Shown here: positions 19,906-30,360 of the stretch, one piece after another
Numbering within the stretch: the first letter of the stretch is position 1
How the letters are laid out: every line of letters starts with the position of its first letter
From: Gonocerus acuteangulatus
Taxonomy: Eukaryota; Arthropoda; Insecta; Hemiptera; Coreidae
Assembly (NCBI GenBank): GCA_946811695.1
Contig: OX328123.1
Span: 154,994,080 to 155,058,079, forward strand
Direction of reading: 5' to 3'
Length of the DNA stretch: 64,000 nt
Position numbers and translations under genes: made by a program
Notes under the pieces: generated by a model
The model's database searches: none
The model's input: only the letters and a program-made list of their open reading frames with translations
Told to the model about the DNA's origin: nothing

Positions 19906-21070
19906 GTTTTATTAAGTAGCAGTGACCGAACCCCGACAATCCCTACCTTGCATCATCTACGGTCAACGATCTCCTCTCAACAAAAAAAAAAAAAAAAAAA
20001 AAAAATTAATGTTTATATTCATAAAAGGAACTTTTTAAAATAAAATACATTCTCTTCTTCAAACCAAAAAAATATCTCTGCTCTCTAACATTCACAAAAA
20101 TTGTCTGATTTTTATGTAACTTGGTATAATAACTTCACTAAAAGTTAACATTGTTTTTGGACAAATTCTTGCAAATCAATTATAAGCGAACATACTTAAG
20201 GTTTATAAAAAGCGAGTATTCTCGTCAGTACTACCGATTTGAGACATTGAGCCTACGTTATAAGCAGGTTTTCCTCTTAGGACCGGGGAGGAAGCAGACT
20301 GAAGATTTCATGTTCCTAGAATTCTCTAATGAAGAGCGATTCTCTGGTTTATGCTCATCTCCACTTGATACCCAAAACCCGCATAATTTTCCTTCCTAAT
20401 TAGAGCTGGACAAGCACTCAGCTTCCCAATCCTTTATCCTGCGTAAAGGCTGCTCCGGGAAAGTTGCCACAATCCCTTCGGAGTAAAGCAGAATTAGACT
20501 TTCTTGTGAGCAAATTAACTTCATCAACATTTCGGCCTATTTAGGCCGCTTATTCATTCCGAAAAGAATGCTTATTCATCCTTCAGCTCAAATTCAGGAA
20601 CATAAATATACTTTAGGTCCACCCGACAAACACATGTTATGTATAACTTTATACATAACATGTCTTTATGTCTTCTTTTCCGTACAAGGCTACCGCGAAC
20701 GCCAGCGGAAACTTTTTTTGTAACGTTTTTTTTTTCAGTTTAGTCGTCGATAAAGCATATTTATGCTAAAAAAAAAAAAAAAATGCAGATGCACTTACAC
20801 CACGACTGCCTGAATTCTCGACAGAAGGTTCGCTGTAAGAGTCATCTCTGACACAGACATCAACTCCACATGCTTTATTCCCAAAAATGTAATCAAGTCT
20901 ATAAATGGTAAAGCCATGTGCAGAATGGGTTCCAATTGTATAGCTCCAGTGAAATATCTTATCTCATATAGGTAGGTAAGATATTTCACTCTTGGCAATG
21001 CCAAAATTGAGGTACAAACTTTATATTAGGTGTTCCTATGTATTTTTATCATTTTAGTTCGTTTTCTTCT
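19906..21070. other. Gap with short palindromes, no gene seen
   Basis: Contains the hammerhead-family tail with an A-run at 19981-20005, a decayed hammerhead-like hairpin at 20529-20556 (GGCCTAAATAGGCC then GAAATGTT on the minus strand), a palindrome at about 20633-20662 (CATGTTATGTATA and inverse), and a hairpin at about 20945-20995 built on GTGAAATATCTTA. No coding exon recognised. Confidence 0.45.
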
Positions 21071-21339
21071 CATGGGCGTATAAAAGTGGGGCTGACGGAG
21101 CTGCTCCCCCCCCCCCCCCCGAAATTTTGATTTCATCGGTAAAAATATGTCTAAAATACATTAAATAAGATCACTTAGTTCAGAAAAAATAAGTTTTTTT
21201 GGGTGTAATACCATTTTAGTTGGCTAACTATTCCAAGTTCTAGGTAGTTATTATTCTATACCCCCGAAATACTCCTAGCCCCCCCCAACCTCAAAATTTT
21301 GCCAGCCCCTCCCGAAATAATTTTCTATGTTCGTCCATG
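21071..21339. mobile_element. hAT-like MITE, copy 1
   Basis: Ends CATGGGCGTATA... and ...GTCCATG, with C-runs where the other copies have G-runs, so it lies in the opposite orientation. A 5-bp repeat CTTCT flanks it; a full 8-bp duplication is not preserved. Confidence 0.75.
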
Positions 21340-22164
21340 CTTCTATGACGAGGAAGCCCGCTTATGACGTCGAACGTCTGTATGATCATAGCGCATGGAA
21401 GTCCACTCAAAACTAGAACCAAGCCAAAAATGCTATTCGCTCAAAACCTGGTTTAATTTATTGTACATCCAGGCCAATTCCGATTAAACTTGTCAATGAA
21501 ATTCTAAATTTAGTGACTCAGCCCCACAATCATATATTTTTCACCTAGATAGCTCACCACTTCTTCAACAGAACTGTCTCTAGACGGATGTGACAACCAA
21601 ACATTCACCAACTCTATGTTTTAGCGCGTTACATTTCTCCTTCCATATAGAGGAATCCCGCTTATGACGTCATCCTTATACGCAATCTGAAAGGGCCGCA
21701 TAATGGCAAGATGCAAGAGCCATTATGAACATTACTTTTAACAAATTACATTATTCAAGTATTTTTTTTATTCTGAAAAGACTAGAAGCAGATCCATCCG
21801 GTTCCAATATATCGAATATCTTCTGCTTTCCCGATTTTCTGGCCCCCTGTGCGCTGGTAATAATATAACGCATTTCATAGCCTAAAAAAATCAGTTTAAT
21901 TAACTTCACTTTAGCTACTTTCTCAAAAGTTCGTTAAGAAGAGTTATTTTCCTAGCCTATCTGGTGGTTTTCTGCAACAGTAAAGGCAAGGGCATTAGTT
22001 GTGAGCTCGTTGGCGGCACGTAACTAGCAGATAAAGGAGGCATTCAACTCGGAAGGTGAGGCTTCGGTCCCATTCGCTGAGGTTACTTCCGCTTTCTTCC
22101 AAGACCTTAAATAGCGAATCTCACCGTCGAATGATGCGTACCAGCATCACCACTTAGTTTTTGT
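21340..22164. other. Gap, no gene seen
   Basis: Two short related stretches, GAGGAAGCCCGCTTATGACG (21349) and GAGGAATCCCGCTTATGACG (21651), are fragments of a dispersed repeat also hinted at near 47100. Nothing coding recognised. Confidence 0.4.
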
Positions 22165-22342
22165 TGTGTTTTTTTTTTTTTTTTTGTTTACGGCGCATCA
22201 GTATCTAGGTCTTTGGCGCTTGACTATCTATAGGTCGCCATTCTTCGCAAACATCCATGGTCCTGAAGGCGGGACTTGAATCCCATCACCCGCATGAGGA
22301 TCCAAGGTGTTAGCCACTACACCACTGGAAGACCCATTATAA
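22165..22342 (-). mobile_element. tRNA-derived SINE, family S3
   Basis: Minus strand: GGGTCTTCCAGTGGTGTAG with box A TGGTGTAGTGGCTAACACC, box B GGATTCAAGTCC-like (GATTCAAGTCCC), and a terminal A-run (T-run at 22168-22185). Related heads are at 27410-27572 and 61862-61925. Confidence 0.75.
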
Positions 22343-22638
22343 TGTATTATGTTCATGTAAATGAGAAGGTAGCCTTCAGAAAGCATTTTGTGCAAACAAA
22401 TGAGTTATTGATACAGTTGTATAGAGTTTATTAATTCTGACGTAATGAAAAGGTTAAATCATCCTAAAAAACTATGTATTTCATATTGATTATTGAAGGT
22501 TTAACAAAAAAAAAAAGAAAAAGTATTCCAATAAAGATTCTCAAACAAGCAGGATCTTCTTCAGGATACAGAGCAGTAACTATGGTAACCCAGACCCAGG
22601 GTGCATATATGCCAGCCCGTGTTTTCATATCCTTTCCT

Positions 22639-22843
22639 GGAGACCCGGTAGCCGTGAGGGTTAAGGCGTGAGCTCTTAACACTCCGTGCCAAAGGTTCGA
22701 TTCCCACTAGGGGCGGTGGCTTTTCATTCGAAAAACGAAAATGCATCAGCCCTATCCTGGCTAGAAAAGGGTGGTAACCTATAGATAACCCGTCCTAAAA
22801 TTCGTAGTTAATAATAAATGGACGTTAAAATTTAAATAAATAA
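22639..22843 (+). mobile_element. tRNA-derived SINE, family S1, intact
   Basis: 205-bp insertion with a 12-bp target duplication ATATCCTTTCCT (22627-22638 and 22844-22855). The head has GGTAGCCGTGAGGGTTAAGG (box A region) and box B GGTTCGATTCC. The tail, CTATCCTGGCTAGAAAAGGG through AAATGGACGTTAAAATTT and (AAAT)n, is shared with copies at 59117, 60835 and 61620 and probably derives from its partner LINE. Confidence 0.9.
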
Positions 22844-23119
22844 ATATCCTTTCCTTTCTAACCCAGAAAGGAAAGGATATTGTACCCTGTCGTTCCGATG
22901 ATAAACTCAGCGTACTCCCAGAGAACATTCGGTTCTAAAGCTTAGCTTTGACTTTCCTTGCACAAAAATCGTTGGCTTGGATTACCAGTTAAAAAAAGGC
23001 GCTAAAGTGGAATTTGAAAATATTCCACAGAACCACATAGTATCTAAAGGCAAAAAAAAAAAAAAAAATGGAGGTGTATAAACTTCTGGTTAATATTTTT
23101 GGAGACAATTGGAAGGAAG

Positions 23120-23397
23120 CATGGCCGTATATAGAAAATAATTTCGGAGGGGGCTGGGAAAATGTCGGGGGGGGGGGGGCTGAGACCATTTCCGGTGTAT
23201 AGAATACTAACAATTTAGATCTTGGAAGAGTTTTAGCCAACTTAAACGCTATTACACCCAAAATAGAATATGTTATATGAACTAAATGATCTTATTTAAT
23301 TTATTTTTAAGGATTTTATGAAATTTTTACCGATCAAATCAAAATTTCGGGGGGGGGGCCTGCAGGCGCCTCAGCTCCCCCCTTATATACGCCCATG
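23120..23397. mobile_element. hAT-like MITE, copy 2
   Basis: Terminal inverted repeats CATGGCCGTATATA and TATATACGCCCATG, with an 8-bp target duplication GAAGGAAG on both sides. Two long G-runs near the ends (10 and 9 nt). No coding capacity. Eight-base duplications are the hallmark of hAT transposition. Confidence 0.85.
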
Positions 23398-23462
23398 GAA
23401 GGAAGATGAATCTTTAAGGAAGTAAAACAGCTTTAGAAGTACCATTATCCTATGTTTATTTT

Positions 23463-23731
23463 CATGGGCGTATATAGTAAATAATTTCGGAAGGGGCTGG
23501 GAAAATTTCGGGGGGGGGGGCTGAGACCATTTCCGGGGTATGGAATACGCCAAATTTAGAGCTTGGAATAGTTTTAGGCAACTAAAACGCTATTAAACGT
23601 TACACAAATATTATTTATGAACTAAGTGATCTTATTTTATTTATTTTTAAGGGTTTTGGGACAAGTTTTTACCATCAAATCAAAATTTCGGGGGGGGGGG
23701 GGCTGCAGCACCTTCCTTATATACGCCCATG
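23463..23731. mobile_element. hAT-like MITE, copy 3
   Basis: Same family 65 bp further on: CATGGGCGTATATAG at the left, TATATACGCCCATG at the right, 8-bp duplication TTTATTTT at 23455-23462 and 23732-23739. Interior diverged by several percent from copy 2. Confidence 0.85.
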
Positions 23732-23739
23732 TTTATTTT

Positions 23740-24454
23740 ACTTCTTAATTTAATGTATGAGTAATAAAGCTTAATCTAATAATAGCTTAATTTATTTGTG
23801 TGTTTTTTCCTCAACTGTTCAAGTAAACAATTACAATAAAACTGGAGATAGCCGACTTAGTTTTGCTTAGTCTAGTTCTGGTTCAATAATAATAAAAAAT
23901 GTCCCAATGAAACTCATTCAGAACTTTTTTTGTCATTCAAAAAGAATCTTTTCCACCAGTCGAACTCCATTATTTAGTAATATACCTATTTATTAACTGC
24001 TAGGTTGAAAAATTTAGAGTCTAGGAAGCTCTTAAAAGGAGATAGAATGTTAGAAGGTGTATTTTATTTTTTAAATGATTAAAAATACGTTTTTGCTTCG
24101 ACTGAAAATTATAATCTGTGTGACAAAATGCTTTTTGTACGCCACCTGTTAAAACACCTTTAAGGAAATTCTTTTCCCTTGCAATTATATCTATGAAAAC
24201 AGTTTGATGATTGACAATGATGTCTGCAATATAGAACCTAATCGAATAGAGAAATGAATAATAAAAGTCGGATATTTCAGGATATAAGTCAATCAAGCTG
24301 ACAAATATGTCGATTGCAACCAAATGAAATATGTATTTAGACACATAGATTTATCAATGTTTTTAATTTTTTTTTTTTTTTCATTAAAGATTATATTAGG
24401 GGTATATTGAGCATTAATTATTGTTTTTAAAATTATTTTAATTAACATAATATT
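23740..24454. other. AT-rich gap, no gene seen
   Basis: Only short frames of no recognisable similarity. A T-run at 24368-24380. Confidence 0.4.
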
Positions 24455-25165
24455 AAAAAGTCCGACTCGCAGTAACTGTACCATCATAGCACGTTCCGTT
24501 CATATCCATAGCGAAATTAGTAAAGGAATAAAAGCATTTATTGGTATGTATTGTTCTTTCGAGAAAAATATACAATGGTATCTCAAAGAGAAGTAATATA
24601 ACATTTTAAGCGCCAGAACAGGAAACTGATTGTATCCTAAGCGGAAATTAATGCATCCTCTTACTCAAAGTTCGTTTTTGGAAGCACTATGACACTGTTT
24701 CTCATTTTCTTGTCTTATTTTACTAAAATATTCATTTTAATGTAAAATTCATTTAAAAAAACAGCTACCCATTAAAAAGGTTTGGCAAACAGAGACAAAA
24801 ACCCGTTGAAAAGGGGTTGTTGACCAAACTAACAATTTCAAAGATTTAAGCAATTATTTCTCTGATTGAGGTCACCTTATCAAAAATTACATTAGTACCT
24901 TTTTTTGTAGAGAATTTAGTAAGCTTTCGAATAGTTACCTTCAATTTATGGTTACTACCACAATTTCTCAACAGTTTTCGAGATATTTTAAAAAATATAC
25001 AAAGATCAGAAAACTTTTCATGTCTATTAATACATTTTGGTAATGAAAATTTAAATATCTTATGTTAGATGAATATCAAACATCTGGAACAATTTTCAAC
25101 TGAATCATTTTTTTCTGAGTACCCAAAACAGAAAATTAGTTTGGAAAACTACTTGTATCAATTTT
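24455..25165 (+). repeat. Repeat family R1, long copy
   Basis: Head AAGTCCGACTCGCAG at 24459, then a middle segment shared with 47400-47585 (ATACAAT, CTCAAAGAGAAGTA, TGTATCCTAAGC) and the body up to GAGTACCCAAA at about 25125. It is uninterrupted and therefore shows the empty site for the Harbinger-like insertion in the 47-48-kb copy (TTA near 24540). Confidence 0.7.
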
Positions 25166-25351
25166 TGTCATAAACGGTATACAATACAAAATACCACCAA
25201 CATTCAGCACAATCAATAACAGTGATTATGAAGATGAAATTCATTGCAATTATAATTTTATATCCAATAAAAGTAAATTCATTAAATTAATAAATAAGAA
25301 TAATTAACTATACTGGTTATAAAATCTACAAAACTTAATTAATTGTTTCAG

Positions 25352-25544
25352 AGGTTTCTACGGATCTCAGAAGAGGAATGGGATGGACGAAATTGAGAGG
25401 AGCGGCTTCAACACATTCATCAAGAAGAAGAACTTCGACGAGATTGATAGGAGTGGTTTCGATGGTTTCGTCAAAAGGAATTTTGATGAAATTGATAGAT
25501 CCGGATTCAATGGTTTCGTCAAGCGAGGAGGTGGTAACAACTAA
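25352..25544 (+). CDS. Orcokinin neuropeptide precursor, terminal exon
   Basis: Secreted neuropeptide precursor, cleaved at basic sites by prohormone convertases. After a good acceptor (TTGTTTCAG at 25343-25351) the exon gives 63 residues to TAA 25542-25544, the first base completing a split codon. It holds [15 protein letters not shown] between KR and KKK, then [14 protein letters not shown] between KKK and KR, then [14 protein letters not shown] between KR and KR, ending [15 protein letters not shown] is the diagnostic orcokinin core. The first peptide has M for F and E for D and is probably a divergent paracopy. A longer open frame overlaps in another reading frame and is a shadow. The signal peptide and upstream exons were not found; introns may be long. 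Confidence 0.93.
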
Positions 25545-27030
25545 TCACACAGCCGACAACTCAAAAGACAATTCTAGATATTGGAATGATACTCTTTTAC
25601 CCTCCAAGATTATATTTTATCATCCCCCTGGCATCCGTACTCATCCACAATTCAAAGTATAATTAATGTAACACAAGATCCGAGTAGAACCATTAAATGA
25701 AATTCATCCAATACTCAAATTGCGACCAGGCAATGTAGAATAGGAGTTTCCCAAATCAAGCACTGTGGGGTTCTTTAACTAAGCGTAAAACAAGAATCAA
25801 AACATTCTTTGTAATTCACTAAAATTAATTATATTTTTTATCATAATTTCTCAAAATATATGCACTTATTTGTCAACAGATGAAATATAAACATTTTAGT
25901 TAACATAAAAATAAAAGTTTTGAAAAGTGTTGTGTGTTATTGATGACAATATAAACCCAAACTGCATGAAAACTAATATAGTAAAAACCCCTTCAAAAGG
26001 TGCTTATCCCCTTATGGTTTATATAAATTTAAGGCTTAATATATGGACTATATGTATTGATTATATGTTAATTTGATATAAATATAAGTGTGTATATGCA
26101 TTATTTCTGTATTTTCAATATTTTCTTTTTATTTACTTTTATACATATTCGGGTGATTATTGAAAATAAATGTTGATATTTTTCTTCTAAACTTCACTGT
26201 GTAACATGCCAGAAGTGTTATTTTATTTACTCATGACCCTCTATCATCTTTTCTTATTTTTTATTTTTTTTGTTTCTTGTTTCTATAGATACCATAAATA
26301 AAACTTAGATTATGTCTAGTAGAGTTAAATGTTCCTTATTCATTCCTCGGTTGATTGAATAAAATTTAGAATTTATTATTCTTTTGGTTTATACTCTCCT
26401 GGGGGCTTCAGGTGTAAGTAGTCAAACTCTAGGAGGTGACTCTGGACATCATTTCCAACAAAAACTTCATTAGAAGTATGGTCCGATTCCGAAGAGAAAA
26501 GCAGTTATGCCCAATTTTCTTCTTTATTAACGTAGTCATGTTTTTCATTGAATAAGAAAGGATTGCGCAAAAGTGGTTCAAGATAATTAAATCCTAATTA
26601 TGCCATCATAAATTCTACATTTTCTTTAAGAAAATAGTGACTTAATTCACTAAGCCCATTGATAGAAAACACTTTCTGGATGTCCAATAACGCACTTCTG
26701 TTTTTCTAAATGAATCAGAGGTTTCTCATGAATTATTTTCTCAGCTCCCTAAGCGACTACATACAGATTCACTACTGCAGGAAAACTTCTACATTTAGCA
26801 TTAAGCATTAAATCTCTGCAAATGAAGTGGAAGTTTATTGAGGGATAGGTTGAACGATTGGCTCCTTTTTGTCAAAAAATATAAAACGGAGTTTTGTTAC
26901 ATTCAAATACCTCGTGTGATGAAATTACGGGTTATTCATTTTTTACTGACCAAACTATGGGAATTCATTGTCCAGCCTGGAAGCAATAAAAAGTAACTGT
27001 AAGAAATTGTTAGATTTTTTTTTTTTTATT
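25545..27030 (+). other. Probable orcokinin 3' UTR and flank
   Basis: AT-rich with AATAAA-like signals at about 25909, 26165, 26297 and 26357 on the + strand; any could end the transcript. No other exon recognised before the transposase relic at 27035. Confidence 0.45.
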
Positions 27031-27034
27031 TGAG

Positions 27035-27395
27035 AGATATGTCACAGTGGATCCATCCACTTGCACTGCTGTTGTTTGCTGGACATCAATCCGTCTGGAA
27101 CCATGAATCTATCCTATATGCAAGCAGAATGTCATCCCATGCAATAGGTCAATAGTTTTGAAAGCGGTTTAAAAATGAAGTTAAATCAAACCGATCGGGA
27201 ATCATGATTGGCTGGAGAAGATATTCGTCCAAAATTCCGCACCACATGTTAGCTTTGAACTGATTGTGTTGATCTTCACAAGACATAAGGACTAACACGA
27301 AACCGAGTATGTGAATTGGGACTATTAAATATTCCATCCCGTGTGAATGTGGCCTTGTCAGTCCACACAATGTTGCACGGCCGAACTGAGGATTA
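27035..27395 (-). pseudogene. DDE transposase fragment, frameshifted
   Basis: Minus strand reads IVWTDKATFTRDGIFNS, then after a one-frame change FKANMWCGILDEYLLQPIMI, and after further damage DDILLAYRIDSWFQ. These match the central block of IS630/Tc1-mariner superfamily transposases, in which the first Asp lies in a (W/F)TDEATFTR context. Terminal inverted repeats were not found. Dead relic. Confidence 0.7.
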
Positions 27396-27409
27396 ACATT
27401 TATGCTCCC

Positions 27410-27572
27410 AAAAACTATTTTTTTATTTATTTGTTGTTTTTTTTGTACGCCTCACTGACGACAATCTGAGCTATTAGTGTCAAGGTGCAGCCGGGAATTG
27501 TCATGATGGGGAACCCCCATCTCTCACTCTAGAATCCAAGGCGTTAGCCATTAGACCATGGGGAGACCCTTC
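27410..27572 (-). mobile_element. tRNA-derived SINE, family S3, second copy
   Basis: Minus strand begins GGGTCTCCCCATGGTCTAATGG with box A TGGTCTAATGGCTAACGCC; box B is decayed (GGGGTTCCCCATC). It ends in T-rich sequence at 27410-27442. Confidence 0.65.
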
Positions 27573-29593
27573 CGAAGATATTTTCACAAAAATTAGTTTG
27601 CCCCCTCCCAACACTCGATACAGATCCACCTTCGACTATTAAAATGTATCGCAAAATGGGGTCACATTAGTACAGTGTGGTGAAATTGGCACAAACCAAT
27701 ACTCCTAGGATATTTTCAATTAACTGATACCGATAAATGGTCGAACTTTGCACAAAGAGTGCGAACAGACTAATATATAAGCATTTATAACCTTTAAAGG
27801 TTTCCCATTTTACAGTAGGTACTTATAAATGAGTACTATAGTTTGGTAAAACATTAAGTGTCAATAGGATAAAATATTAATAACATTTGATTTTTAATGT
27901 TCACAAAGAAATTTTATTTCAAATCAACATGGTTAACAATATATCTCCTTTATTATTTTTTTTTTTTTACTTTTCTTCTTTTTTTTACATATATATAAAC
28001 TACCTATAACATAGGATTTTAACATGTGCAAAACAACCATGTACAACTTGATCAGAATACAGTTCATCGGCAGACAAAATATCTTCCTTATCATTCTGTT
28101 TAAAATAAGTGCTAAATACCACGAAGCCAAGTTTCTACTTATCTAGAAAATGGCAACATTTAATGCCTTTTCTTGCTTCTAATTTTGGAGTTTCTGAAAG
28201 CTGCATCAGCCTAAGAACTGTTTCCATCTCATTATTAGTTTTTTTATCTTTCCTCTCCATCATTTTACAATCTCACTTTTCATTATTTACATTATCATGA
28301 TGTGTTTGATCACAGAGTGTACTATAACTTAAGTCATTTTTAAACTGAAAAATAAACATTGGGGGCTTTAAGACCAGTCAAATTCCCAAGTTTAAAAATG
28401 ACATTACTTCATCTCAAAGTGAACATCATTAAATAAACATTTTTTTTTTTAAACTTTCTATGTAAAAAAATAAATTAACAATAATATTTATCACAGACAA
28501 AAATATATATATTTCATAAAACTGAGTGAGAAAAAAAATCGATGAGTTTGAGAATTTTAAAGACATACAACTAATATTTATACAAGACTATGATTAGAAA
28601 AAGGCCTACTTCTAATAATCAAAAAGAACTGTCCTTGTAAAACTTTTCTCTAGAAATTCAGATTATTATAACTCATCGATTTGATCAGGTATGGTTCACA
28701 GAACCAAAGGATCCACATCATTTGTACTCTAGCGAGCAAGGAACAGGGAAATATATAAGATTTAATTAAATAAATTCCCTCCTCCTTTATTGAGATTGCA
28801 ATAGAGTCAAGTGATAGCAAACTTAAGTTATACTACATTATATTCATATGTGGGGGTGTTCTTGTCTATTGCCAGGCAAATCCACGGTCGATGTATAGTC
28901 AGTCATCTTCTTAAAAGAAAAAATTATTGCCCAGTACGAAAAACTTTTTTTGATTCCAACACAGACCTACTTCAAGTTATTAGAACTCTCATTTTTTATG
29001 TGGTAACTATAACATACCTCAACTAGAATATCAAACTAAGCGTTTGAAGAAGTTCTGTTAATCTAATAAACAATTCAGGGAATTTTTATAATTTCTAAAT
29101 TATTAATAAAAACTATATAAATCAATTAGATTCGTAAATGCAGTATTGTTTATATAACAGAAATCGATTTAATCTGTTCATTTTTGGGAAGAGGTCAAAT
29201 AAGCAATCTCCCTTTTCATCATTTAAGTAACAACTTACAAACAGACGAGAGACTAAAACTAATTTGTAAAGATAATCTTTAAAAAAGCTAGAAATTTGAT
29301 CATGAAATTGAAACAAAAACGTAGCCACTCCAAAGATAAAATAAAACATTTAAATTCCACATATAAAATTAAGGAATTGCAATGTTCTGACAGCAATTTT
29401 ACATATATTGGGGAATCATCTCAGTCAAAAAACTTCATTTCAATTTTAAAAACATAAGAATTCCAGAAAAGGATAGAAATAGTTTTGAAAAAAATTATAT
29501 TATAATTAAATATATCTACAATGAATAAAAAATAGAAAAAATAATAAAACAGATTTAAATGGCATTTTTCATAATATAATAACTTTATCATGA
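27573..29593. other. AT-rich gap, no gene seen
   Basis: Very AT-rich with homopolymer runs (27953-27969, 28440-28451). No convincing exon on either strand. It could include distal 3' UTR of a minus-strand gene ending at 32092, but nothing proves that. Confidence 0.35.
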
Positions 29594-29692
29594 GGTGTAG
29601 ATAGTAAGCTGTCGAGGTGATAAGCAATCGGGGAATAATTGGGATTTGGCTAAGAAAACATCAACACGATTTTTGTAAAAATCTGTATTAAG

Positions 29693-29726
29693 GACTTTTC
29701 GGCTACTCTTTGGCAGCCATCATCAG
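29693..29726 (-). ncRNA. Hammerhead ribozyme-like motif
   Basis: Minus strand: CTGATGA, stem II GGCTGC/GTAGCC (one G-U) with a 6-nt loop, GAAA, then AGTC. Preceding TTTTTAG pairs with following CTTAA as stem I. Core intact. Confidence 0.72.
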
Positions 29727-30239
29727 CTAAAAAGACAAAAAGCAAGAAAATACAGAATTAATGAACAGAAAAAGGTTAATTAACCCTTGGGTATCCTTCT
29801 GTTAATGGAAGGATACCTGTTTCTCCTTTCCTTTGATCCCTACCGCCCTCCTCCCACCCCTTGTTTTTGTTCAGTTACATATACCTTGTAAGATTCCAGT
29901 TTCCCTTGTATATTTTCACGATGGTTACTTAAGTGTTAACTTTGGTCTTTCTCTGCCCCCTGGCACTTTCATTGGTATTTAGTACGTTATTTACTGTCAA
30001 AAACTAATAATATTATTATTATTGTCTATTCACTAGTATACACCTCATTTAAAATTTGTTTTTATGTTTTTTTATTTTCTAGAACCAAGTTCTAGAAATA
30101 TAAGTATTGTTCACTTACCTGTTTATTAACAACAAATTGTTCTCAAAAGTGATTTGTATGTATAGATCTATCATTTATCTTACTGGTTAACCTTTTTCTG
30201 TTCATTAATCTACATTTTCTTGTTTTTTTGTCTTTTTAG

Positions 30240-30274
30240 CTGACGAAGGCTACCCAAAGAGAAGCCGAAACGTC
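30240..30274 (+). ncRNA. Hammerhead ribozyme-like motif
   Basis: CTGACGA, stem II GGCT/AGCC with extended loop, GAAACGTC. Preceding TTTTTAG pairs with following CTGAA as stem I. Core intact; it is the partner of the motif at 29693-29726. Confidence 0.72.
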
Positions 30275-30360
30275 CTGAATACAGAATTTTACAAAAATTG
30301 TATTGATGCTTTCTTAGCTGAATCCCAACTAATCCCTGATTGCTTAGTAACTTTAATTGG

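Larger units (their letters stand above)
29594..30360. mobile_element. Inverted-repeat element with two hammerheads
   Basis: Arms of about 190 bp face each other: left arm from TAAGCAATCGGGGAATAA, right arm ending with TTAGCTGAATCCCAACTAAT and CCCTGATTGCTTA. Each arm carries a hammerhead-like core next to a CTTTTTAG block, then TTAATTAACC or GGTTAACC. The spacer shares CAACTTTGGTC-type sequence with the fragment at 8810-8995. Inverted terminal repeats that hold hammerheads fit Penelope-like elements; no reverse transcriptase is present. Confidence 0.8.

Noticed and set aside
21664..21673. CRE site TGACGTCA
   Set aside because: It lies in a dispersed repeat fragment far from any promoter; a single 8-mer is not evidence.
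22261..22342. tRNA gene on the minus strand
   Set aside because: Acceptor pairing is only wobble-rich, the T stem is short and an A-tail follows; better as a SINE head.
25378..25662. 94-codon frame over the orcokinin exon
   Set aside because: Wrong frame; the orcokinin frame explains the sequence.
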